From Desulfobacterales bacterium (GTDB lineage: Bacteria; Desulfobacterota; Desulfobacteria; Desulfobacterales; C00003060), in contig JAUWXJ010000116.1 in NCBI GenBank assembly GCA_030616425.1, forward strand, positions 1 to 7,541: 7,541 nt of DNA, written 5' to 3'. The notes under the pieces were generated by a model that was not told the origin of the DNA, did no database searches, and saw only the letters and a program-made list of their open reading frames with translations. Of the stretch, positions 1-5,926 are shown in pieces (position 1 is the stretch's first letter; each line of letters begins with the position of its first letter). The position numbers and the translations under genes are program-made.

Positions 1-207
1 GTACGAGCACGGCGATTTCTCCGTGAGGTGGACGCCTCTGTGGTCCTGGTAAATGCCTCCACGCGCTTCAATGACGGGGGTGAGCTCGGCTTGGGGGCCG
101 AGATCGGAATCAGCACATCCAAGCTCCACGCTTACGGCCCCATGGGGCTGGAGGAGTTAACTACCACTAAGTTTGTGGTTCTTGGAGATGGGCAGGTCAG
201 AACATAG
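1..207 (+). CDS. proA: Gamma-glutamyl phosphate reductase, C-terminal end (partial)
   Basis: Frame 1 is open from the window edge to TAG at 205-207 and gives the last 68 residues of a ProA-like protein. ProA reduces gamma-glutamyl phosphate to glutamate-5-semialdehyde with NADPH, the second step of proline synthesis in the cytoplasm. Visible family signatures are the VNASTRF segment followed by DGGELGLGAEIGIS and then KLHAYGPMGLEEL near the C-terminus; these are the conserved tail of the aldehyde-dehydrogenase-like fold. The catalytic cysteine and the NADP-binding part lie upstream, outside the window. The stop is 9 bp before the nadD start, so the two genes are very likely co-transcribed. 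The proA-nadD-rsfS order is common in deltaproteobacteria, often after obgE and proB. The identification is firm; the upstream boundary is unknown. Confidence 0.93.
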   Translation, partial: VRARRFLREVDASVVLVNASTRFNDGGELGLGAEIGISTSKLHAYGPMGLEELTTTKFVVLGDGQVRT

Positions 208-216
208 GGTGTATTC

Positions 217-861
217 GTGCGGTTAGGCCTATTTGGTGGTACCTTCAATCCAATCCACCTCGGTCATCTCAGGGCCGGGATAGAAGTCCGGGAGGCTTTT
301 AACCTAGACAAGCTTTTGTTTATCCCGTCTGCCCATCCCCCGCACAAGACGGCCGATCAAGTGGCCAATGCCGAGGATCGTCTTGAGATGGTCCGCCTGG
401 CCATCCAGGGGGAGCCCTCCCTTGAAGTCTCTGATGTGGAACTGGCTCGTCCCGGCCCGTCATACACGATCGAGACCTTGCAATACTTTCAGGACCGGTT
501 TGGTTCTGAAAGTGACATCTATTTCATTGTCGGCCAAGATGCCTTTTCGGAAATCACCACATGGAAGTCGTACAAGGCGCTTTTTGGCACGGCTCATTTC
601 ATTGTAATGACCCGTCCCCGCTCCAATCTGCGCAGCCTGGAGGACTTCATCCACACGCAGATATCTGAAGGGTATCAGTACGATCCAACATCTAACCGAT
701 ATAACCACCCCGAGTGGTGTACTATCTTTTGTCTCAATATTACTCATCTGGATGTTTCAGCTAGTCAGATACGCGAGTTGATCAGGCAGGGTCGCCCCAT
801 CCGTTTCCTTGTCCCAGGCAAGGTTGAGGACTTTATCCTGAAAAAGGGACTCTACCGATGA
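217..861 (+). CDS. nadD: Nicotinate-nucleotide adenylyltransferase
   Basis: A 214-residue protein of normal length for NadD, which joins nicotinate mononucleotide and ATP to give nicotinate adenine dinucleotide and pyrophosphate in NAD synthesis. The nucleotidylyltransferase signature GGTFNPIHLGH is at residues 7-17, with the HxGH pair His14 and His17. The PSYTIET segment follows at about 81-87, VGQD at 105-108, and the C-terminal ATP-binding motif SASQIR at 181-186, corresponding to the usual ISSTxIR. The start is GTG at 217: the N-terminal motif begins straight after it and no room remains after the proA stop. The ribosome binding site is weak and overlaps the proA stop (AGGG near 206-210), which suggests translational coupling. 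Fourteen of 16 arginine codons are CGN, the reference for the contrast with the sugar cassette downstream. Confidence 0.96.
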   Translation: MRLGLFGGTFNPIHLGHLRAGIEVREAFNLDKLLFIPSAHPPHKTADQVANAEDRLEMVRLAIQGEPSLEVSDVELARPGPSYTIETLQYFQDRFGSESDIYFIVGQDAFSEITTWKSYKALFGTAHFIVMTRPRSNLRSLEDFIHTQISEGYQYDPTSNRYNHPEWCTIFCLNITHLDVSASQIRELIRQGRPIRFLVPGKVEDFILKKGLYR

Positions 862-1211
862 CGTTACCTTACCAAGGTGGGGTGAGGCGGTATGTGAAGG
901 CAGTCCTCAACATGAAGGCCTTTGACGTAGTTGTACTGGATGTGCGCGGGCTCGCTTCCTTTGCAGATACCTTCATCATATGCAGCGGCCGCTCTCACCG
1001 GCAGGTATCGGCTATCGCGGAATTCGTTGAGAAAGAACTCAAGAAAAAAAGGATGAAACCCTTGGGCGTGGAAGGGCTCCGACAGGGACACTGGGTCCTC
1101 ATGGATTATGGGGATGTAGTCATTCATGTCTTTTATGAGCCGATACGAACCTTCTTTGACCTTGAAGGCCTCTGGTCAGACGCCAGGCGAATCGAGATCA
1201 GTGAAGCCTGA
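858..1211 (+). CDS. rsfS: Ribosomal silencing factor RsfS (Iojap/YbeB family)
   Basis: A 117-residue protein of the RsfS/DUF143 family. RsfS binds ribosomal protein L14 on the 50S subunit and blocks joining with 30S, lowering translation in starvation or stationary phase. The family core is plain: VVVLDVRGLASFADTFIICSG at about residues 25-45, then the RSHRQV segment, and later GHWVLMDYGDVVIHVF and the YEPIRTFFDLEGLW block near the C-terminus. The ATG start overlaps the nadD TGA in a 4-bp ATGA junction, a usual sign of coupling; AGGGA at 845-849 sits 8 nt ahead of it. A GTG at 882 is a possible later start that would remove eight residues, because the family alignment only begins beyond it. 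The nadD-rsfS pair is a widely conserved neighbourhood in bacteria. Confidence 0.95.
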   Translation: MTLPYQGGVRRYVKAVLNMKAFDVVVLDVRGLASFADTFIICSGRSHRQVSAIAEFVEKELKKKRMKPLGVEGLRQGHWVLMDYGDVVIHVFYEPIRTFFDLEGLWSDARRIEISEA

Positions 1212-1229
1212 AACGCAAACTGACAATCT

Positions 1230-2906
1230 ATGAAACATCCACCCCAAAAAGAAGAAACGCTCCCCGTCATCAGCCCCAAAGATCTCTTGAGGGTCCCGGG
1301 GAAGCAGGCCCTTGAACTGATTCTTGAATCACCCAGACCTGTCACACTGGTGCAATCGCTGGCTGAGGAAGATCTGTTCTGGCTTGTCCAAGATATCGGT
1401 CCTGAGGATGCCCTTCCGATCCTGGCCCTTGCCTCAAATGATCAGTGGCAGTATCTGCTTGACGTGGAGCTGTGGGCAAAGGACCGCCTGGAGATCGATA
1501 CGGTCAATCAATGGCTGGGCCTTCTGCTCAAGGCAGACCACGAGAGGTTCTTGAATTGGGTACTGCAAGAAAATAATGAGCTTATTGAGCTTCATCTGTT
1601 CAAGCATATCGAGGTCAGAATAAGGGAAGAGGATGAATCCCCATCCGATTTTGATGAGGGCTACTTCAGCCTGGACAATCTCTTCTATATCCGGATCAAG
1701 CATAAAAAGTACGAACAAACCATCAGGGAATTCCTTGATCGCCTTGCGCAGCATGACCTGCACAAATTCCATCAGGTGCTGCTTGAATTGGCCGGGGTTC
1801 TGCCGGCAGAGGTAGAAGAGTATATGTATAGAATCAGAAATGTCCGGCTGGCTGAAAAGGGTTTCCTTCCCTTTGAAGAGGCTATCGGGATCTACCAGTA
1901 CCTGAACCCGGAAACTCTTCATGAAGAGGAACCTCAGCTCCACAAACACACACAAGAGGAACAGCCCTCTCAGCCAGTCCCTGTATCCACGTCACTACTT
2001 GTCCAGGACATAGACCTTTTCTATCTTTCTCTGAGACAGATAGAAGACGGTAATGTTCTGGAACGACTTCAGATGGAATTGACTGCATTGTGCAACCAGA
2101 TCATTTCCGCAGATTCCCTTGTCCTTCGGGATAAAGAGAACCTTGTGAGTGTCGTAAGAAAGGCCTGCGGATATTTGAGCATTGCGCTCGAAGAGATGAC
2201 TGGTGCAGACCCGCAGAAAGCTGTTCACTTGCTTGATAAGTTTCCTTTACTCCACATATTTCGTGTAGGTTATGGTGCCGCCCTGGAGTTACGATGGAAG
2301 ACAGAAAAATGGCTCAAAGAGAGCTGGTTCGTCAAGCAGGCCCTTGATTTTAGCTTCTGGGATGATGCCTGGAAAGGTATACTCGAAGGACTGCTCAAGA
2401 AACGGCCACTTTTTTACACAGGCTTTTCCGAGGGCGAGTCATATCGTGAATTTAAGAGTGCAGAAGACATCATACATTGCCAAAGAGCCCTCGATGAGAT
2501 CAAGGCCCTGGACCAACTCCTGTCTCTGGCGTTTACTGAAAGCATCGTGGCTGTGCCGGTTCAGGCCTATCATCCAATTACTTACAAGAACCTTCTTTTC
2601 ACCTGCTGGGCCAGACACCACCAGGGCCTTTCAGAAGAGACAAAGCCCCTTGCAATCGAAGAGTTGAAGTCCTTTTTCAGAAATCTCTGGGAGAAAAAGA
2701 CAAAACCGTATCAAGTAGACATCAAAATGAGACAGGCCTTTATGGACTGGCTTCAAATGCGATCTAGTCAGTCTGTGGCCGACATTCTGGACCAAGTAGG
2801 AAATACCATTGATCACCTATTTGAAGAGCTTGAAAAGGAATATGGTTCAGTCGCCCTTAAGGATCTCGATCCCAGATACATCAAGCTTTTCTTGGTCACC
2901 CCTTGA
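1230..2906 (+). CDS. Large protein of unknown function, probable DUF6178 family
   Basis: A 558-residue, mostly helical soluble protein with no signal peptide or membrane segment. I associate it, from memory, with DUF6178, a family without known function seen mainly in Desulfobacterota. The most family-like part is residues 16-155, including IGPEDALPILALAS (about 56-69), the DQWQYLLDVELW segment (71-82) and the SPSDFDEGYFSLDN block (about 137-150). The acidic helical repeats in residues 40-125 recall the superhelical N domain of MgtE-type transporters, but that is only resemblance. A charged, Pro/Gln-rich linker (about 229-254) separates the N-terminal part from a C-terminal helical half. No catalytic or metal-binding motif stands out. 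It lies 18 bp after rsfS on the same strand with no terminator between, so it is probably the operon's last gene. No clear Shine-Dalgarno precedes the ATG. Arginine codons mix CGN and AGR. Confidence 0.85.
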   Translation: MKHPPQKEETLPVISPKDLLRVPGKQALELILESPRPVTLVQSLAEEDLFWLVQDIGPEDALPILALASNDQWQYLLDVELWAKDRLEIDTVNQWLGLLLKADHERFLNWVLQENNELIELHLFKHIEVRIREEDESPSDFDEGYFSLDNLFYIRIKHKKYEQTIREFLDRLAQHDLHKFHQVLLELAGVLPAEVEEYMYRIRNVRLAEKGFLPFEEAIGIYQYLNPETLHEEEPQLHKHTQEEQPSQPVPVSTSLLVQDIDLFYLSLRQIEDGNVLERLQMELTALCNQIISADSLVLRDKENLVSVVRKACGYLSIALEEMTGADPQKAVHLLDKFPLLHIFRVGYGAALELRWKTEKWLKESWFVKQALDFSFWDDAWKGILEGLLKKRPLFYTGFSEGESYREFKSAEDIIHCQRALDEIKALDQLLSLAFTESIVAVPVQAYHPITYKNLLFTCWARHHQGLSEETKPLAIEELKSFFRNLWEKKTKPYQVDIKMRQAFMDWLQMRSSQSVADILDQVGNTIDHLFEELEKEYGSVALKDLDPRYIKLFLVTP

Positions 2907-3021
2907 GTTCTAACCTTTGAGAAACAATGCTGGATTAATCGGAACCCCTATTTCATCTTAAGGATATCCCAAAATTGAGGCTGTTCAGGCTATAGATAGA
3001 CATTAAGGCTTTGACCGGCCT

Positions 3022-3064
3022 GCTCCCCGCAAGCCCCGTCCGGAAGGGCGGGGTCGAGGGGAGC
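3022..3064. repeat. REP-like hairpin 1, two-tier stem with GGAA loop
   Basis: Seen directly: outer arms GCTCCCC (3022-3028) and GGGGAGC (3058-3064) pair over 7 bp, and inner arms CCCCGTCC (3034-3041) and GGGCGGGG (3046-3053) pair over 8 bp with one G-T wobble, closing a GGAA tetraloop (3042-3045). A small internal loop (gcaag / tcga) separates the tiers. The core AAGCCCCGT-C/G-CGGAAG is shared with the next hairpin 57 bp on, so these are related units, like REP elements in pairs. No T-run follows, so it is not a typical intrinsic terminator. Confidence 0.7.
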
Positions 3065-3093
3065 TATAATGAATTGTTTCTCTTCCTTACCGG

Positions 3094-3124
3094 GAAGCCC
3101 CGTGCGGAAGCACGGGGAGGCTTC
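3094..3124. repeat. REP-like hairpin 2, GGAA loop
   Basis: CCCCGTGC (3098-3105) and GCACGGGG (3110-3117) form a perfect 8-bp stem around a GGAA tetraloop. GAAG (3094-3097) and CTTC (3121-3124) extend it by 4 bp past a 3-nt bulge. It shares loop and core with hairpin 1, but the variable pairs differ and remain paired, as expected for a mobile or amplified structured repeat. It also forms the left part of composite element A, which continues to 3172. Confidence 0.7.
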
Positions 3125-3172
3125 ATATCGTTTTGATATCGTAACATTTCCAAAACTTATGATTATGGCAAG
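3124..3172. repeat. Composite repeat element, copy A (AT hairpin plus 37-bp conserved segment)
   Basis: ATATC (3125-3129) and GATAT (3135-3139) form a small hairpin with loop GTTTT. It runs into a 37-bp segment (3136-3172) starting ATATCGTAACATTTCC and ending ATGGCAAG. The same segment recurs at 6238-6274 with a single A/T difference, in the same orientation. With the GC hairpin before it, copy A covers about 3094-3172, 79 bp, the same span as copy B. I do not recognise the element; it could be a MITE-like or REP-type dispersed repeat. Confidence 0.75.
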
Positions 3173-3283
3173 TAATCAAGAATCGGGGGGTCTAAGAACA
3201 AGAAAACGGGGCGGCCCTGTTGTTTGGAGTCATCAAAACAGATCATTGCCTCCCCATTTCTTGCTAAGGGGCAGTATGAAGAG

Positions 3284-3388
3284 CTATTTCTTTTTCTTAG
3301 TGGTCTTCTTTTTAGTGGTTTTCTTTTTAGTGGTTTTCTTTTTTGCAGTGGTTTTTTTAGTAGCCTTTTTTTTCTTTGCTGTTGCCAT
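3284..3388 (-). CDS. Small lysine-rich, histone-tail-like protein (34 aa)
   Basis: The minus strand encodes a 34-residue protein beginning MATAKKKKATKK, followed by an alternation of KKK/KKKK and TT with about three exact KKKTT units, ending in KKKK. It has only M, A, T and K, with no acidic or aromatic residue, so it must be very basic and unfolded. This resembles the C-terminal tails of histone H1-like bacterial proteins (for example AlgP or Hc1 types), which bind DNA or RNA; that role is inferred from composition alone. GGAGG lies 5 nt before the ATG (+ strand 3394-3398), and a sigma70-like promoter lies about 100 bp upstream, both arguing for a real gene. The gene is shorter than usual annotation cut-offs. 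On the + strand this sequence yields a spurious Phe/Leu/Val-rich frame. It points away from the GH130 operon, with promoters facing apart. Confidence 0.72.
   Translation of the reverse strand: MATAKKKKATKKTTAKKKTTKKKTTKKKTTKKKK
3299..3343. repeat. 15-bp tandem repeat, three units, inside the lysine-rich gene
   Basis: Three consecutive 15-bp units (3299-3313, 3314-3328, 3329-3343) read AGTGGTTTTCTTTTT on the + strand, the first with one T-to-C change. A degenerate fourth follows after an extra codon. Each unit encodes KKKTT on the minus strand. As the period is a multiple of three, slippage would change protein length without shifting the frame. Confidence 0.85.
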
Positions 3389-3393
3389 GGCTT

Positions 3394-3398
3394 CCTCC
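3394..3398 (-). promoter_or_regulatory. Ribosome binding site of the lysine-rich gene
   Basis: On the minus strand GGAGG precedes the ATG at 3388 with a 5-nt spacer, a near-ideal Shine-Dalgarno. It fixes the start codon and is the main reason to treat the 34-codon frame as a gene. Confidence 0.75.
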
Positions 3399-3493
3399 GT
3401 TAGATGGTCAATTTATGACGAACGCTACCTTGCCCCTTAGGAATGAAAATGAAATTTTGCACAAATTGGATCGCCTATCTTGTAGGCTGGTCC

Positions 3494-3522
3494 ACAGTAA
3501 TGTGCAATATATAGTATGTCAA
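3494..3522 (-). promoter_or_regulatory. Candidate sigma70 promoter for the lysine-rich gene
   Basis: On the minus strand TTGACA (+ strand 3517-3522) is a perfect -35 box, followed after 17 nt by TACTGT (3494-3499) as a weaker -10 box. Transcription would start near 3487 and leave a leader of about 100 nt. A 5-bp hairpin (3473-3477 with 3483-3487) would lie at the very 5' end of that RNA. Confidence 0.5.
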
Positions 3523-3612
3523 GCTTTTTTTCAGTTTTTTCAGCAGCCACCCTTACCCTAACATCCTTCACAAGCTCTCCCTATGCGGGATAACCCCGAA
3601 CTACTATGTGTT

Positions 3613-3626
3613 GCAAAGCGCTTTGC
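3613..3626. promoter_or_regulatory. 14-bp perfect palindrome, LacI-family-like operator
   Basis: GCAAAGCGCTTTGC is a perfect 14-bp palindrome centred on CG, ending 1 bp before the -35 box of the GH130 promoter. LacI/GalR family operators are typically palindromes with a central CG and the core AANCGNTT, which this site matches. Regulators of that family often control sugar genes, which suits the downstream operon. No lacI-type gene lies in the window, so the regulator is unknown. Confidence 0.5.
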
Positions 3627-3627
3627 C

Positions 3628-3656
3628 TTGACACACAAGCCCATTTTTCCTATATT
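3628..3656 (+). promoter_or_regulatory. Sigma70-type promoter of the GH130-glycosyltransferase operon
   Basis: TTGACA (3628-3633) is a perfect -35 box; after a 17-nt spacer comes TATATT (3651-3656), 5 of 6 matches to the -10 consensus. Transcription should start near 3663, giving a leader of about 80 nt before the ATG at 3743. The palindrome beside the -35 box makes repression plausible. Confidence 0.65.
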
Positions 3657-3742
3657 CGGCCCACTAAAAAAGCGAGTTCTTATCAACTTCAATCTGGGAG
3701 AATATCACAAGATGGTTAATAGGTTCTCGGAGGAGATGACAT

Positions 3743-4684
3743 ATGGATAAAGGCAGGCAGGAGCTGGTCAAAAGATACAGGGAGAATCCAATTATAAGAC
3801 ACGATGATATACCCGTCCCTTGCAATACTGTATTCAATGCCGGAACCGCAAGGCATAAGGATGAATATATACTCCTCCTTCGGGTGGAGGCGCTTGAGGG
3901 CAAATCGTTTTTCATGCTGGCAAGGAGCAGGGATGGTTTTGGTTTTAATATAGAGGAAGTTCCTGTTATGAAGCCCGCTCAAGATAGACCCTTCAGCATA
4001 TATGAGAAGAGGGGGATTGAGGACCCGAGAATTACCAAGATAGATGATACCTATTATATATTGTATACAGCATATTCCAGACATGGACCGAGATTAGGAC
4101 TTGCCAAGACCATGGACTTTAAGACGTTTGAGAGGATTGCGCTCATATCCCAGCCCGAGAACAAGGATGCGGTGCTCTTTCCCAGAAAGATTAAAGGCAG
4201 GTTTGTGAGGTTTGATAGACCTTCTACCCCTGGTGGCGCTGATATGTGGATATCATATTCTGAGGACCTCGTGCACTGGGGAGACTCCAAGATAGTTATG
4301 GAGACGCGCCCGGGCTTCTGGGACTCCAGGAAGATTGGAGCAGGCGTGCCACCAATTGAGACAGATAAGGGCTGGCTTGAGATATACCACGGTGTGAAAC
4401 AAACCTCAGGAGGTAATATTTACAGGTTAGGATGCGCCATCTTTGACCTCGATGACCCATCAAGGATAATAGGGCGTTCCAAGATACCGGTACTTACACC
4501 AAAGGAATATTACGAAAGAACAGGCGATGTGCCGAATGTTGTCTTTACATGTGGTGCGATATTAGAGCCCGAGACAGAGGAGGTAAAAATATATTATGGC
4601 GCCAGTGACACCTGTATATGTGTCGCTACAGCAAAGATCGAGGATTTACTTGAAAGTGCTATATCTGGATTTGAGGAACCTTAA
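3743..4684 (+). CDS. GH130 family glycoside phosphorylase (beta-mannoside phosphorylase type)
   Basis: A 313-residue cytoplasmic protein (no signal peptide) of normal length for GH130. The family consists of five-bladed beta-propeller enzymes that mostly split beta-1,4- or beta-1,2-linked mannosides with inorganic phosphate, releasing alpha-mannose 1-phosphate. Recognisable blocks are FNAGTARHKDEYILLLRVE (31-49), GIEDPRI (91-97; the Asp is the proposed general acid in this family, here Asp94), KDAVLFPRKIKGRFVRFDRP (141-160), GAGVPPIETDKGWLEIYHGV (199-218), GDVPNVVFTCGAI (261-273) and IYYGASDT (283-290). The exact linkage cannot be read from sequence. GGAGG at 3729-3733 lies 9 nt before the ATG. 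The gene is first in an operon with the glycosyltransferase 16 bp downstream. Twenty-one of 24 arginine codons are AGG/AGA, unlike nadD, suggesting acquisition from another lineage. Some GH130 members are hydrolases rather than phosphorylases, so the chemistry is inferred. Confidence 0.92.
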   Translation: MDKGRQELVKRYRENPIIRHDDIPVPCNTVFNAGTARHKDEYILLLRVEALEGKSFFMLARSRDGFGFNIEEVPVMKPAQDRPFSIYEKRGIEDPRITKIDDTYYILYTAYSRHGPRLGLAKTMDFKTFERIALISQPENKDAVLFPRKIKGRFVRFDRPSTPGGADMWISYSEDLVHWGDSKIVMETRPGFWDSRKIGAGVPPIETDKGWLEIYHGVKQTSGGNIYRLGCAIFDLDDPSRIIGRSKIPVLTPKEYYERTGDVPNVVFTCGAILEPETEEVKIYYGASDTCICVATAKIEDLLESAISGFEEP

Positions 4685-4687
4685 GGC

Positions 4688-4697
4688 GAGGAGGAAG
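4688..4697 (+). promoter_or_regulatory. Ribosome binding site fixing the GTG start of the glycosyltransferase
   Basis: GAGGAGGAAG just after the GH130 stop gives AGGAGG at 4689-4694, 6 nt before GTG at 4701. It favours this GTG over the in-frame ATG at 4713, which would cut into the first beta strand of the GT-B fold. Confidence 0.75.
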
Positions 4698-4700
4698 TAG

Positions 4701-5825
4701 GTGAGAATAGGTATGGTTTCTACATTTCCTCCAATAGAGTGCGGAATAGGCACATATGCCTCGTATCTTATGGAGGAATTGAAGAAGCTACATAATGAGG
4801 TATATGTAGTATCCCAGACAGGAGCAGAGGGTGAGAGGGTCTATCCTGTGTTTAACGCAACCGATGGCGACCTTGCTGAGAAGGTCTTTGAGGCGATGAT
4901 AAAATTCACGCCCGATGTTGTGCACATTCAACACGAGTATGGTCTCTATGGTAAACATATGGGAGTGAATGTTATTCCACTACTGTACAAATTCAAATTC
5001 GCAGGCATCCCTGTTGTGGTAACCCTCCATAGTGTGTATGAAAAGTTTAACGATAAACAGGCATTGATAACCGATGCCCTCGTAAGAATCTCCAGCGCAG
5101 TAATAGTGCACCACAATTTTCAGAAAGACTCTTTGAGGGCAACTATTAAAAAGGGTGGAAAAATTTACATAATCCCACACGGCGCGAGAGAGGTTACGCC
5201 CGTGCCTAATGCCAAGAAAAAATTAAAGGTGGAGGGTAAGAAGACGATATTGGTGACCGGATATTTCAGGCCCAACAAGGGATATGATAGGGTTGTTAAG
5301 ATGTTCCCGGATATCGTAAAGGAGGTTCCTGAGGCCTGGCTCCTTATCGCTGGAAAGACAAGGCTTCAGGAGTTTAGGGATTACAGGGATTACTTCTTTA
5401 GACTTATAGAGGAGTCACCTGCCAGAGACAGGATATTGGTCTTAAGGGGACAGTTTCCACAGAAGACACTTGATACGATAATCTCGGCAGCGGATATAGT
5501 CCCAATGCCTTATCTAACAGGGGCTCAGAGTGGTATAATGGCCCATTGCCTCGCATTTGGAAGGCCAATAGTTGCCTCCCCGCTAAAATCTTTTGTAGAG
5601 ACAATTGAGGAGAGCAAAGCAGGGCTAATAGCAGAGAAGGATAGGTTTGTTGAGGCTATAGTCAGGATTTTAAATGATGACAAACTTGCCAGAGAGCTTT
5701 CTGAAAACGCCCTCAGGTTTGTAAAGAGCCGCCTTTCCTGGAAGAAGATTGCTGAGCAAACAGTTAAGGTATATCACAAGATAGTTACCACACCTTATGG
5801 TAGGGCAAGGTATGTGGAGTTTTAA
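4701..5825 (+). CDS. Glycosyltransferase family 4 (GT-B fold)
   Basis: A 374-residue retaining GT4-like enzyme, cytoplasmic or membrane-peripheral, expected to move a sugar from a nucleotide-sugar donor to an acceptor. The N-terminal domain opens with RIGMVSTFPPIECGIGTYAS, the usual first strand and glycine loop, and has HIQHEYGLYG (about 95-104) and an IIPHGAREV acceptor/linker segment near 157-165. The C-terminal domain starts around TILVTGYFRPNKGYDRV and contains VPMPYLTGAQSGIMAHCLAFGRPIVAS followed by ETIEESKAGLI, the donor-binding region with the acidic pair of GT4 enzymes (EX7E-like). It begins at GTG 4701, 16 bp after the GH130 stop, so the two are co-transcribed. Donor and acceptor are not readable; mannose is suggested by the GH130 neighbour. 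Twenty-one of 22 arginine codons are AGG/AGA, matching the GH130 gene. Confidence 0.9.
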   Translation: MRIGMVSTFPPIECGIGTYASYLMEELKKLHNEVYVVSQTGAEGERVYPVFNATDGDLAEKVFEAMIKFTPDVVHIQHEYGLYGKHMGVNVIPLLYKFKFAGIPVVVTLHSVYEKFNDKQALITDALVRISSAVIVHHNFQKDSLRATIKKGGKIYIIPHGAREVTPVPNAKKKLKVEGKKTILVTGYFRPNKGYDRVVKMFPDIVKEVPEAWLLIAGKTRLQEFRDYRDYFFRLIEESPARDRILVLRGQFPQKTLDTIISAADIVPMPYLTGAQSGIMAHCLAFGRPIVASPLKSFVETIEESKAGLIAEKDRFVEAIVRILNDDKLARELSENALRFVKSRLSWKKIAEQTVKVYHKIVTTPYGRARYVEF

Positions 5826-5827
5826 TA

Positions 5828-5926
5828 ATGGAAGAGGGGAGAGGTTCTATCGCCTGGTCTATAGGGATACTCCCTGAAGTAATTACTGAATATGATAGGA
5901 AGGCCCGGCCATTGATTCTTGGGTAA
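5828..5926 (+). pseudogene. Truncated start of a third cassette gene (32 codons)
   Basis: An ATG 2 bp after the glycosyltransferase stop is preceded by GGAG (5816-5819, 8-nt spacer) and opens a frame of 32 residues, MEEGRGSIAW and onward to a TAA at 5924-5926. The spacing and ribosome binding site look like a genuine, translationally coupled next gene, but it ends too soon for an enzyme. The last residues (KARPLILG) are followed by sequence with other frames briefly open, for example one reading RPLLLAGSTFG, as if the reading frame were lost by indel or recombination. I do not recognise the family. It could also be a real short peptide gene. Confidence 0.4.

Larger units (their letters stand above)
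2907..3283. other. Gene-free stretch with dispersed hairpin repeats
   Basis: This 377-bp gap between the end of the left operon and the stop codon of the minus-strand lysine-rich gene holds no credible coding frame. It contains two GC-rich hairpins (3022-3064 and 3094-3124), a short AT hairpin and the first copy of a 37-bp repeat (3136-3172). The left operon and the lysine-rich gene converge here, so some of the hairpins could help to end transcription, but none is followed by a clear run of T on either strand. The stretch 2907-3020 shows nothing I can name. Confidence 0.6.
3389..3742. other. Divergent regulatory region between the lysine-rich gene and the GH130 operon
   Basis: This 354-bp gap contains no convincing gene. 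It carries the leader and promoter of the minus-strand lysine-rich gene on the left, and the palindrome, promoter and leader of the GH130-glycosyltransferase operon on the right. The middle (about 3525-3610) is unremarkable apart from poly-T runs and a 4-bp hairpin around 3588. Confidence 0.65.

Noticed and set aside
1434..1955. 173-aa minus-strand frame inside the DUF6178-like gene
   Set aside because: It is fully antisense to a long, family-like coding frame and lacks its own ribosome binding site or recognisable motif.
3065..3070. Perfect TATAAT that could be a -10 box
   Set aside because: The bases 17 nt upstream lie inside the GC-rich hairpin and give no -35 box, and no gene on the + strand follows within reach.
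3069..3440. A 123-aa + strand frame with a striking Phe/Leu/Val-rich repeat that resembles a membrane segment
   Set aside because: The hydrophobic repeat is the antisense reading of the KKKTT codons of the minus-strand gene, and the frame also runs through REP hairpin 2 and repeat copy A. It has no ribosome binding site.
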